64,000 bases of DNA, taken from NCBI GenBank assembly GCA_963789355.1, contig CAWBKK010000010.1, positions 310,001 through 374,000 on the forward strand. Direction: 5' to 3'. Below the pieces are notes generated by a model. It did no database searches, was not told the origin of the DNA, and saw only the letters and a list, made by a program, of their open reading frames with translations. A program made the position numbers and the translations under genes. Origin of the DNA: Gaiellasilicea sp963789355 (GTDB lineage Bacteria > Actinomycetota > Thermoleophilia > Gaiellales > Gaiellaceae). The stretch's first letter is position 1. Each line of letters opens with the position of its first letter. This document shows positions 32,889-40,405 of this stretch, piece after piece.

Positions 32889-33598
32889 TGCCCGCCTCCA
32901 GCCACGCCCAGGAGCGCGCGCACCTGCTCGGGGTCGCCGAGCAGGTCGGCTGCGGAGCCCGTGTGGACGACAAGGCCGCCGTCGACGACGACCACCTGCT
33001 GCGCGACGCGCGCCACGACGGCGAGGTTCTGCTCGACGAGCAGGACCGTCGTCAGCTCGGCGGCGCGCTCGAGCGCGGCAGCTACCTCCGTCACCAGGAG
33101 CGGCGCGAGCCCTTTGGTCGGCTCGTCGACGAGCAGCACCGGGTTGTCGTTCAGGAGCGCCCGCGCGATCGCGACCATCTGCTGCTGTCCCCCCGAGAGG
33201 GTCCCGGCCTTCTGGGAGCCTCGCGTTCTCAGCTCCGGGAAGAGCTCGTAGACGAGCTCGTACCGCGGGCTCCCGTTCCGCTCGGAGAGCCGGAGGTTCT
33301 CGTCCACGGTCAGACCGGCGAAGACGTCGCGATCCTCGGGGACGTAGCCGACGCCGCGCTGCACGATCTGGTGCGTGCGCAGACGGGTCAGCTCCGCGCC
33401 GGCGAGGGACACCGAGCCGCGCCGCGGGACGAGCCCCATCATCGCCCGCAGCGTCGTCGTCTTGCCAACGCCGTTACGGCCGAGCAGGGCGGTGACGCCG
33501 CCTTCGGGCACGTCGAAGGTGATCCCCTGGAGGACGTGCGACTCGCCCAGGTGGACGTGCAGATCCTCGACCCGGATCAACGGCTCCGGGATGCTCAA
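32885..33598 (-). CDS. livF: Liv-type ABC transporter ATPase (LivF family)
   Basis: A 237-residue ATPase: Walker A GRNGVGKTTTLRAMMG, Q-loop region, signature LSGGQQQMVAIARAL, Walker B VLLVDEPTKGLAP and switch His replaced by Gln in LVEQNLAV, as is normal for LivF. TTG start at 33598 overlaps the livG stop (TTGA). Couples ATP hydrolysis to uptake with LivG, LivH and LivM. Confidence 0.92.
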   Translation of the reverse strand: MSIPEPLIRVEDLHVHLGESHVLQGITFDVPEGGVTALLGRNGVGKTTTLRAMMGLVPRRGSVSLAGAELTRLRTHQIVQRGVGYVPEDRDVFAGLTVDENLRLSERNGSPRYELVYELFPELRTRGSQKAGTLSGGQQQMVAIARALLNDNPVLLVDEPTKGLAPLLVTEVAAALERAAELTTVLLVEQNLAVVARVAQQVVVVDGGLVVHTGSAADLLGDPEQVRALLGVAGGGH

Positions 33599-34356
33599 AG
33601 CGGTTCCCCGAGATACGCCGTCTGGACGGTCTCGTTCGCCATCACGGCAGCAGGCTCGTCGAAGGCGAGCAGAGCGCCGTGGTGCATGACCGCGATCCGC
33701 TCGGCGAGGCCGATCACGACCTCCATCCGGTGCTCGACCATCAGAACGGTCTTGCCTTCCTCGCGGTGCACCGACCGGATCAGGTCGACGAGCTCGTCGA
33801 CGTCCTCTGCGGAGACGCCGGCCATGGGCTCGTCGAGCAGGATCACGTCGGGCCCGCCTGCGAGCAGCATCGCGAGCTCGAGCTTGCGCTTGTCGCCGTG
33901 GGACAGAAGCCCCGCCGGCCAGAGCGTCCGAGCACCGAGGCCCACCCGGACGAGCGCCGCGTCCGCCCGCTCTGCCGCCACGGCCACCGAGGCTGCGCGC
34001 CGCCAGATCCGGAGCGAGCCTCCGAGATCGGCCTCAGCAGCAAGCCGCACGTTCTCGTAGACCGAGAGGAGCGGGAAGACGCTCGAGACCTGAAACGTCC
34101 GGCCGAGGCCGGCGCGGGCACGCCGGTGCGGCGGGTCGCCGGTGACGTCGAGGCCGCGCAGCTCGACGCTCCCCGCGGTCGGGCGCATCAGCCCCGAGAG
34201 CAGGTTGAACAGCGTCGTCTTGCCGGCACCGTTCGGCCCGATGATCCCAACGAGCTCGCCGGCGCGAACCTCGAGCGAGACATCGGCGACGATCTGAGCG
34301 CCGCCGATGTCGAGCCCGAGGTTCCGCGTGGCGAGGATCGGAGCGGAGGTGGCCAC
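33595..34356 (-). CDS. livG: Liv-type ABC transporter ATPase (LivG family)
   Basis: A 253-residue ATPase: Walker A GPNGAGKTTLFNLLSG, LivG-type signature LLSHGDKRKLELAMLL, Walker B VILLDEPMAGVS and switch MVEHRMEVV. The RARAGLGRTFQVSSVF segment is typical of LivG. GTG start lies 22 nt after the binding-protein stop. Confidence 0.92.
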   Translation of the reverse strand: MATSAPILATRNLGLDIGGAQIVADVSLEVRAGELVGIIGPNGAGKTTLFNLLSGLMRPTAGSVELRGLDVTGDPPHRRARAGLGRTFQVSSVFPLLSVYENVRLAAEADLGGSLRIWRRAASVAVAAERADAALVRVGLGARTLWPAGLLSHGDKRKLELAMLLAGGPDVILLDEPMAGVSAEDVDELVDLIRSVHREEGKTVLMVEHRMEVVIGLAERIAVMHHGALLAFDEPAAVMANETVQTAYLGEPL

Positions 34357-34378
34357 GATCCCCGAAGGTGGGTCTTCC

Positions 34379-35584
34379 CTAGCGCTTCTCCGGGGGAGCG
34401 ACGAACTGGCCCTTGATCCTGGAGATCACCTTGGGCTGGAACTTCCCGTTTGCGCCCTTGACGAGCTTCACCTGGAACATCGGCTGGATCATCGCGTGAT
34501 CCGACGCGCGGATCGACTGCTGGCCCTTCGGGCCGACGAAGTTCCAGCCCTCGAGCGCGGCGATCATCCTGTCCACGTTGTCGCCCTTCGCCCCGGTCAG
34601 AGCCTGGACGATCATCTGGCCGGCGACGAAGCCATCCGGTGTGAAGAGGTCCGGCACCTGGCCCCGCTTCCGCATCGACGAGACGAGGAAGTCGTTGACC
34701 TTGTTCTTCGGCGCCGTGTGGACGTAGTGCGAGAGGAAGTCGATCTTCGCCGCGACGTCCCCGAAGGTCGACCACGTGGCCCGCTCGGCGAGGCCGGTCG
34801 TGATCTTGTTCGAGACGCCGAAAGCGCCCTGCTGCTCGAGCGCGCGCCACATCGCGGGCGCCGTCGTGCCCGCCCAGGCGACGAAGAGCAGATCCGGGTT
34901 CGCCTGCTTGACCTGCTGCGCGAACGGCGTGAAGTCCTGAGCCGAGAGCGGAACCAGGAGGCGACCGACGTTGTGACCCTGCGTGCCGACGATCGAGTTG
35001 ACGGCCGCGTAGTTCCCGACCCCGAACGCGGAGTCCTGCGCGAAGACGGTCACTTTCTTGCCGATCCCCTTCAGGAACGTCGCCGCGGTCTTGACGTCCT
35101 GATAGGTCTGGCGACCGGAGCGGAACGTGTACTTGTTGATCCCGGTGACCGCGTCCGACGCAGCCGGCCCGGAGATGAAGAGGACCTTGTTCTGCTCGGC
35201 GAGCGGCGCCATCTGGAGCGCGACGCCCGAGGAGACGCTGCCCGCGAGGATCTTGTAGCCCTTGCCGATCAGGTCGCGTCCGGCGGCGACGGCCTTGGTC
35301 GGGTCGGTGCCGTCATCGACGACCGTCAGCTCGATCGCGCGGCCGTTGACCTTCATCGTGCCCTTGGTCGCGTACGCGAGCCCGTAGCGCAAGCCCTGGA
35401 TGTACTCGGCTCCGTACGCGGCCAGCAGGCCGGTGCGCGAGTAGACGATTCCGACCTTGTACGCCGCCGCGGCAGTTGTGCCGCTGCCGACGTCGCTTCT
35501 CGCCTGTGCCCCGCCTGCAAACGCCGCGAGGAGCGTGGTTGCCGCCGCGAGAGTCGCGACGCCACGCCAGTGCCTTGCCTGCAT
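34379..35584 (-). CDS. Liv-type periplasmic/lipid-anchored substrate-binding protein
   Basis: A 401-residue type I periplasmic binding protein (Peripla_BP_6) with a signal peptide (ATLAAATTLLAAFAGGAQA) and no lipobox cysteine. Mature segments include KVGIVYSRTGLLAAYGAEYI, LTVVDDGTDPTKAVAAGRDL, GSVSSGVALQMAPLAEQNKV and LFISGPAASDAVTG. It should deliver the substrate to LivH/LivM. It is the first gene of the operon, with GGAGG 8 nt before the ATG and a consensus-like promoter upstream. In contrast to most operon heads here it has a leader of about 55 nt. Confidence 0.92.
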   Translation of the reverse strand: MQARHWRGVATLAAATTLLAAFAGGAQARSDVGSGTTAAAAYKVGIVYSRTGLLAAYGAEYIQGLRYGLAYATKGTMKVNGRAIELTVVDDGTDPTKAVAAGRDLIGKGYKILAGSVSSGVALQMAPLAEQNKVLFISGPAASDAVTGINKYTFRSGRQTYQDVKTAATFLKGIGKKVTVFAQDSAFGVGNYAAVNSIVGTQGHNVGRLLVPLSAQDFTPFAQQVKQANPDLLFVAWAGTTAPAMWRALEQQGAFGVSNKITTGLAERATWSTFGDVAAKIDFLSHYVHTAPKNKVNDFLVSSMRKRGQVPDLFTPDGFVAGQMIVQALTGAKGDNVDRMIAALEGWNFVGPKGQQSIRASDHAMIQPMFQVKLVKGANGKFQPKVISRIKGQFVAPPEKR

Positions 35585-35624
35585 TTCCCTGACCTCCGTG
35601 AGGAAATTGGACGGATCACAGCAA

Positions 35625-35644
35625 ACCTGAGACCCGATTCAGGT
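35625..35644. promoter_or_regulatory. Inverted repeat downstream of the liv promoter
   Basis: ACCTGA (35625-35630), 8 nt, TCAGGT (35639-35644), between the -10 box and the ribosome-binding site of the operon. Size and place fit a TetR operator that would block transcription; the operon encodes a TetR protein. Confidence 0.45.
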
Positions 35645-35646
35645 CA

Positions 35647-35676
35647 AAGGTATGTGTCGGCGACGCGCCCTGTCAA
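35647..35676 (-). promoter_or_regulatory. Promoter of the liv/acyl-CoA operon
   Basis: Minus strand: -35 TTGACA (35676-35671), 18-nt spacer, -10 TACCTT (35652-35647). A near-consensus housekeeping promoter, 63 nt upstream of the binding-protein ATG. Confidence 0.75.
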
Positions 35677-35695
35677 GGTCTGGTGAAGGCGAACG

Positions 35696-37201
35696 CTAGC
35701 CGCCGAGCTCGTGGAGCAGAGGCTCGGTGTCGAACGGCTCGTAGCCGATCCGCCCTGCGATCTCCTCGCTCGTCGGCCGCGTTCCCTCCCGCCAGAGCTC
35801 GCGCAGCCGCGCGCCCGTCTCGGGCCGGCGCCACCAGTCCTCGCCCACCTCGCGAACGAGATAGCGGCGAAGCTGCGCGGAGCGGATCCACGCCCGCAGG
35901 TAGTCCGCGGAGTAGAAGCCAGAGTCCATGTCGGAGAGGTAGTTCTCGGCGGGATAGCGGATCCCGGTCGCCTCGGTCAGGCGCTCCGAGTAGCCGTCCG
36001 GCGTCCCGCCGTCCTCGGCGTAGCGGCCCCAAAAGTCGAGCTCGAACCGCAGCTTCGCCGCGTAGCGGCGGAAGAGGAGCGCCTCGAGGAAGACGGTCGC
36101 CTCGGCATTCTCGGTGGCCTGCTCGTCCGAGAGACCGAAGTGCTCCACGTGCCAGCCGGGCTCGCGGGAGATCGCCTCGACGATGTACGAGTAGATCTCC
36201 GTCAGCGCGTGGTCGCGCGAGAGCTTGCGGAAGGTGTACGGCAGCGCGGGATCGACGCTCGCGTAGTGGAGCGCGTGCCCGGCCTCGTGCAGGAAGGCCT
36301 GGTAGTCGTGCAGTCCGCCCTGGGCCCGCGTGATCAGGTGGACGACGTTCGGCGGGTCGGACGCGATCACGCACGCCCGCGGCGACTTCTGCGGCCGATC
36401 GTCGAGGTCGAGCCGGATGCCCGGCATCTCCTCCATGTTCAGACCGAGCGCGTTCAGCGTCGCCACGCAGACATCGACCGCGCGCTCCTTCGTGTAGGTC
36501 TGCGCCAGCGGCGAGAGCCGCCGCAGATAGCTCGTGTGGTTCGAGGTCGGGACGTCCTCGCGCTCCCGGCCGAGGAGCGTGTCGAACCAGCGCTGCCGCA
36601 TCCGGTCGTAGGCGGCTGCGGACGCGCCGGAGGCGGCGCCGAGCGCCCGTTCGAGCTCGTGCAGCGAGATCCCCTTCTCCTCGCTGTTGCGCGCGATCGC
36701 GTCCGGCTCGTCCGAGAGCTCGGCCTCGAGCGCCTCGCCGGCCGCGAGCAGCTCGCGGCGATCGTCGTTGAAGCCTGCGCTGACGGCGTTCGCGAGCGAG
36801 CCGAGCTCGTCGCGGTCACCGTAGGCCGACAGGACCGCGAGCCGCGCCTGCGCCGTTCGCAGCGGCAGCTCCTCCCCACGCCACTCGAGGCGTGCGGCCA
36901 GGAGCCGGTTTTCGAGCTCGTCCTCGCGCGCGGCCAGCTCGCCGGCGACGATCCCGGCCTCGCACGTCTTGCGGAGCCGGTAGAGCCGCTCGCGGTCGTC
37001 GCCCGCGCCGTCCTCGGCCTCGCGCAGCACAGCCAGCTGACCGACGGAGAAGAGATCGCGGTAGCGCTCGACGATCGCCGCCTGCTCGGAAGTCTCCTTC
37101 TCGCCGACGCGCACGGCCCGGCCCTCCTCCGAGCGCTCGAAGAGATAGCGCGAGAGGCGCTCCTCGTACTCGACCGGCGTTCTCACCTCCGTCACGCTCA
37201 C
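35696..37201 (-). CDS. M3-family-like zinc oligopeptidase
   Basis: A 501-residue cytosolic peptidase. The gluzincin motif HEAGHALHY lies at residues 305-313, with a downstream glutamate in SYIVEAISREPGW as likely third ligand. The mostly helical remainder and the C-terminal YLSDMDSGFYSADYLRAW fit M3/M32-like oligopeptidases, though overall I cannot place the subfamily. The GTG at 37201 is chosen because a TAGGCT -10 box (37209-37214) ends 7 nt before it; a second GTG follows two codons later. Monocistronic, transcribed toward the liv operon promoter region. Confidence 0.8.
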   Translation of the reverse strand: MSVTEVRTPVEYEERLSRYLFERSEEGRAVRVGEKETSEQAAIVERYRDLFSVGQLAVLREAEDGAGDDRERLYRLRKTCEAGIVAGELAAREDELENRLLAARLEWRGEELPLRTAQARLAVLSAYGDRDELGSLANAVSAGFNDDRRELLAAGEALEAELSDEPDAIARNSEEKGISLHELERALGAASGASAAAYDRMRQRWFDTLLGREREDVPTSNHTSYLRRLSPLAQTYTKERAVDVCVATLNALGLNMEEMPGIRLDLDDRPQKSPRACVIASDPPNVVHLITRAQGGLHDYQAFLHEAGHALHYASVDPALPYTFRKLSRDHALTEIYSYIVEAISREPGWHVEHFGLSDEQATENAEATVFLEALLFRRYAAKLRFELDFWGRYAEDGGTPDGYSERLTEATGIRYPAENYLSDMDSGFYSADYLRAWIRSAQLRRYLVREVGEDWWRRPETGARLRELWREGTRPTSEEIAGRIGYEPFDTEPLLHELGG

Positions 37202-37211
37202 GGCGCCGAGC

Positions 37212-37586
37212 CTACCGAACGGGTGAGCCGGCAACGGCGGCGGCGAGCCGCGTCAGCTCGAACGGCTTTCCCAGCACGAAGTCGACCCGCGCGCGCAAGG
37301 CCGGCCCGACTTCGCTCGTGCCCGAGAGGAGGACGACCCGCGTCGGCAGCTCCAGTGCGGCGATCTCGTCGAGCAGCACGAGGCCGTCGTCGTTGCCGAG
37401 GTGGACGTCGAGCAGGATCACATCCGGGGCGGCACGCTCGAGCTCCCGGCGGGCGTCTGCGAGCGTCGCTGCCTCGCGCACGGTGTGGCCGTCCAGCTCG
37501 AGGTTGACCCGGCAGAGCAGCCGCAACGAGCTCTCGTCGTCGACGACGAGAACGTCCTTGATGCGCCTCCCCCCGTGAACGCCCAT
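37212..37586 (-). CDS. Single-domain response regulator
   Basis: A 124-residue receiver domain without an output domain: acidic pair in VVDDESS, phospho-acceptor Asp60 in VILLDVHLGNDDG, Ser/Thr in VVLLSGTSE and Lys in VLGKPFELT. Acts as a phosphorelay or protein-interaction module. No kinase is adjacent. The ATG at 37586 lies 10 nt after TAGAGT. It ends 10 nt before the peptidase start. Confidence 0.85.
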   Translation of the reverse strand: MGVHGGRRIKDVLVVDDESSLRLLCRVNLELDGHTVREAATLADARRELERAAPDVILLDVHLGNDDGLVLLDEIAALELPTRVVLLSGTSEVGPALRARVDFVLGKPFELTRLAAAVAGSPVR

Positions 37587-37644
37587 CAGGCCGCGCACTC
37601 TACCCGCTTGCGTACCGAAGCACTGCCCGGAATCGTTTACTTAT

Positions 37645-37659
37645 TGAAAATGAGAATCA
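37645..37659. promoter_or_regulatory. Fur/Zur-family binding site candidate
   Basis: TGAAAATGAGAATCA stands out as an AT-rich 15-mer in GC-rich surroundings. It agrees at 12 of 15 positions with the TGAAAATGATTTTCA form known for actinobacterial Zur boxes and at 11 of 14 with the Fur 7-1-7 consensus. It lies between the response regulator (minus) and a small plus-strand reading frame, overlapping that frame's possible start. Confidence 0.5.
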
Positions 37660-37817
37660 AAGGGCATTCCAAGGACAGGAAGAGGGCGATGATGGACACG
37701 TCGAACGACAAGCTCCCGACACCGAGCGCGAGCTACAGGCGTCGCGCGTGGAGAGATTTCCAACGGGCGCTCGACCCACTCGCGCCGATCAAGCCGCTGC
37801 CGCCGCCGCGCGGTTGA
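37650..37817 (+). CDS. Possible small metal-regulated ORF
   Basis: A 55-codon frame (MRIKGHSKDRKRAMMDTSND, then a basic, Pro-rich tail ending KPLPPPRG). A shorter version starts at 37689 behind GGAAGAGGG, a fair ribosome-binding site. It overlaps the gltX 3' end by 29 bp on the opposite strand. Codon bias is weaker than for neighbouring genes. It is listed because of the metalloregulator-like site in front of it; it may not be a gene. Confidence 0.35.
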   Translation: MRIKGHSKDRKRAMMDTSNDKLPTPSASYRRRAWRDFQRALDPLAPIKPLPPPRG

Positions 37818-39048
37818 GCCTGGCCAGGGACTCGTCGCGGCCGAGGAGCTCCAGGCTCTCGTAGAGTCCCGGCGAGATCTTCGAGCCGGTGACGGCGACG
37901 CGGATCGGCTGAAACGCCTGCCGGGGCTTCATGCCCAGGCTCTCCGTCAACTGCTTGAGCGCAGTCTCGAGCTGCCCCGCCTCCCAGGGCTCGGTTCGCT
38001 CGAGCACCTCGGCCGCGGCGGTGAGGACGTCACGGTCGAGTAGCGCCGGATCGGGCTCGACGCCGTGGAAGAGAAAGCCGGCGAAGTCGGGAAACTCGCT
38101 CAGCTTCGCGATCTTCTCCTGCACGAGCGGCACGGCGGCGTGGATTCGCTCCTCGGCCCAGTCGTAGCCCTGCTCGCGGAGGAACGTCGTCAGCCGCTCG
38201 GCGTACTCGGCCGCCGGCAGTTCGCGCAGGTACACCCCGTTCATCCACTCGAGCTTGTCGTAGCCGAAGGTCGCCGGGCTGGCGCCGACCCGTTCGAGCG
38301 AGAAGCGCTCGATCAGCTCTTCCGCGGACATGATCGTCGTCTCGCCGTCCGGGGCCCAGCCGAGCAGAGCCAGGAAGTTCATCAGCGCCGGCGCGATGTA
38401 GCCGGCTTGGCGGAATTCGTCGACCGAGACTGCCCCGTGCCGCTTCGACAGCTTCTTGCCGTCCTCGCCGAACACGTTCGGCACGTGCGCGTAGATCGGG
38501 ATGTCGGAGCCGAGCGCCTGCAGGATCTGGATCTGCTTCGGGGTGTTCGAGACGTGATCGTCGCCGCGGATCACATGGGTGATCCCGTCGAGCCAGTCCT
38601 CGACCGGGGAAGCGAAGTTGTAGGTCGGCCGCCCGTCGGAGCGGACGAGCACGAGGTCCTCGAGCTGGTCGCTCGGGAACTCGATCCGGCCTTTGACCGC
38701 GTCGTCCCAGCCGGTCGTGCCCTCGTCGGGCATCCGGAAGCGGATCGCGCCCTCGTCCTCGTACGCCTTTCCCTCCTCGACGAGCCGCCGCGCCTCCTGC
38801 GCGCAGCGCTCCAGCCGGTCCAGCTGGAAGGTGACCTCGCCGTCCCAGTCGATTCCGAGCCAGCGCAGCGAGCTCTGGATCTGCTCGACCGATTCGGCCA
38901 CCTCGCGGCTCGTGTCCGTGTTCTCGATCCGGAGGAGACACTCCCCACCCTGCCCGCGCGCGAAGAGCCAATTGAAGAGAAATGTGCGAACGCCGCCGAT
39001 GTGGAGGAAGCCTGTCGGGCTCGGAGCCATGCGGACGCGGACGCTCAT
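37789..39048 (-). CDS. gltX: Glutamyl-tRNA synthetase
   Basis: Charges tRNA-Glu (and possibly tRNA-Gln, since no glnS is seen here). A 419-residue class Ic synthetase: HIGG at residues 16-19 within MAPSPTGFLHIGGVRTF, RGDDHVSNTPKQI, and KLSKR in GEDGKKLSKRHGAVSV. It is shorter than the about 470 residues of E. coli GltX, with the helical anticodon-binding part being compact. ATG at 39048; divergent from nfo with 20 bp between start codons. Confidence 0.96.
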   Translation of the reverse strand: MSVRVRMAPSPTGFLHIGGVRTFLFNWLFARGQGGECLLRIENTDTSREVAESVEQIQSSLRWLGIDWDGEVTFQLDRLERCAQEARRLVEEGKAYEDEGAIRFRMPDEGTTGWDDAVKGRIEFPSDQLEDLVLVRSDGRPTYNFASPVEDWLDGITHVIRGDDHVSNTPKQIQILQALGSDIPIYAHVPNVFGEDGKKLSKRHGAVSVDEFRQAGYIAPALMNFLALLGWAPDGETTIMSAEELIERFSLERVGASPATFGYDKLEWMNGVYLRELPAAEYAERLTTFLREQGYDWAEERIHAAVPLVQEKIAKLSEFPDFAGFLFHGVEPDPALLDRDVLTAAAEVLERTEPWEAGQLETALKQLTESLGMKPRQAFQPIRVAVTGSKISPGLYESLELLGRDESLARLNRAAAAAA

Positions 39049-39068
39049 CGCCGGGCTAGGTTACCCAG

Positions 39069-39935
39069 GTGCTCTTCGGCGCCCATTGCTCAGGCGGGAT
39101 CAAGGGCGCGCTGGGCAAGGCGAGCGAGATCGGCGCCGATGCCGTGCAGCTGTTCGCGCAGAGCCCGCGGATGTGGCGTTTCCCGGAGCATGCCCCGGAG
39201 GATCTCGCCAGCTTCCGTGAGCAGCGGGCCGAGGCGGGAATCGGCTCGGTCCTGGTCCACGCGCTCTACCTCTGCAACCTCGCCACGCCCGACGAGGTGA
39301 TCTACGGCAAGAGCCTCGACACCATGCGAGCGACGGTCGACGCCGCCGCCGCGATCGAGGCCGACGGGGTCGTCTTCCATGTCGGCTCGCACCTCGGGAC
39401 CGGATTCGAAGCGGGACTCGAGCGCTGCGTGCCGGCGCTGCGCGACGTGCTCGAGCACTGCTCCGAGACGACGTGGCTGCTCCTCGAGAACTCGGCCGGG
39501 GCGGGCGGAACGATCGGCCGCTCGATCGACGAGCTCGCCGCGATCGTGGACGCGCTCGACGGTCATCCCAGGCTCGGCGTCTGCCTCGACTCCTGCCACC
39601 TCTACGTCTCGGGAGTCGATGTCGGCGAGCCGAAGACGGTGGCCGCGACCCTGAAGGACGTGGATGCTCGGATCGGGCTCGACCGGCTCCGCGCCCTTCA
39701 CGTCAACGACGCCGCCGCGCCGCTCGGATCGAACCGCGACCGGCACGCGAACGTGCTCGAGGGCGAGCTCGGCGAGCGACTTGGTGCATTCCTGGCGCAC
39801 AAGGCCGTGCAGCGGCTGCCGGCGGTGATGGAGACTCCCGGCCCGGACGATCACGGGCCGGACGCCCCCGAGGTGGAGAAGCTGCGCGACCTCCACGCCC
39901 GCTGGACGAAGCGGAGGGCGACGAAGCGCCACTGA
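39069..39935 (+). CDS. nfo: Deoxyribonuclease IV (AP endonuclease, family 2)
   Basis: Repairs abasic sites by cutting 5' to them. The 288-residue TIM-barrel protein has the three AP endonuclease-2 signatures: VVFHVGSHLG, WLLLENSAGAGGTIG and VCLDSCHLYVSG, followed by LHVNDAAAPLGSNRDRHAN, all containing zinc ligands. The GTG start follows a TAGGTT -10 box (39057-39062) by 6 nt, a leaderless arrangement. Confidence 0.95.
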   Translation: MLFGAHCSGGIKGALGKASEIGADAVQLFAQSPRMWRFPEHAPEDLASFREQRAEAGIGSVLVHALYLCNLATPDEVIYGKSLDTMRATVDAAAAIEADGVVFHVGSHLGTGFEAGLERCVPALRDVLEHCSETTWLLLENSAGAGGTIGRSIDELAAIVDALDGHPRLGVCLDSCHLYVSGVDVGEPKTVAATLKDVDARIGLDRLRALHVNDAAAPLGSNRDRHANVLEGELGERLGAFLAHKAVQRLPAVMETPGPDDHGPDAPEVEKLRDLHARWTKRRATKRH

Positions 39936-39963
39936 GACATCGAGCGCAGCGGCTCACGAAGGC

Positions 39964-39982
39964 TTGTGTTGATTCAACACAA
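39964..39982. promoter_or_regulatory. Palindromic operator, 3' copy
   Basis: Perfect inverted repeat with 9-bp arms TTGTGTTGA and TCAACACAA around one central base (39973). It covers the last two codons and the TGA stop of the 103-aa gene. The arms are identical to those of the copy at 40351-40375, 390 bp away centre to centre. Confidence 0.7.
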
Positions 39983-40285
39983 CCTCTCCTTCGCCCGCGC
40001 GCGCTCGAGCGCGTCGAGTGCGATCGGGAGGTCGACGACGCGCGCGGAGCCGACGGCGAAGACGGCGTCGAGCGCCGCCGCACGCATCGCCGTTCGGGCC
40101 GCGCGCCGCCGGCGCTCGGCGTGGACGAGCGTGCGCACCGTGGAGTAGCAGGGGCGGCGCAGGCCGAGCTCCCATGCCGCATCGCCTACCGCGCGGGCCG
40201 TCGCGGCGATCGGCTGCTCGTCGCGGTCGAGCGCGACCACGAGCGCATGGATTCGTGGATCGTTCGGAGAGAGCGCGAAGCGCAT
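39974..40285 (-). CDS. Putative small DNA-binding protein bracketed by operators
   Basis: A 103-residue soluble, Arg-rich protein. Residues about 28-60 (TARAVGDAAWELGLRRPCYS, then TVRTLVHAERRRRA) have the look of a helix-turn-helix or winged-helix segment; the rest is helical. I do not recognise a named family. The ATG at 40285 is the earliest possible start, since an in-frame TGA lies two codons upstream. Its gene ends inside one perfect palindrome and has a second, longer one about 65 nt upstream of the start. Autoregulation by a loop between the two is an obvious hypothesis. Confidence 0.65.
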   Translation of the reverse strand: MRFALSPNDPRIHALVVALDRDEQPIAATARAVGDAAWELGLRRPCYSTVRTLVHAERRRRAARTAMRAAALDAVFAVGSARVVDLPIALDALERARAKERLC

Positions 40286-40350
40286 CCGTCAAGCCTGCCG
40301 GTGACCAACGACCGCTCTGTCACGATTCCGTCACGCTGGAAGAACAGAAG

Positions 40351-40375
40351 TGCTTGTGTTGAATCAACACAAGCA
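40351..40375. promoter_or_regulatory. Palindromic operator, 5' copy
   Basis: Perfect inverted repeat with 12-bp arms (TGCTTGTGTTGA and TCAACACAAGCA) around a central A (40363). It lies in the promoter region of the 103-aa gene and is not within any supported coding sequence. The core TTGTG-N9-CACAA is reminiscent of CRP/FNR-type sites, but no such regulator is in the window. Confidence 0.75.
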
Positions 40376-40405
40376 CGCTCGGCGTGCACGCTCACGCGGT
40401 GCCGC

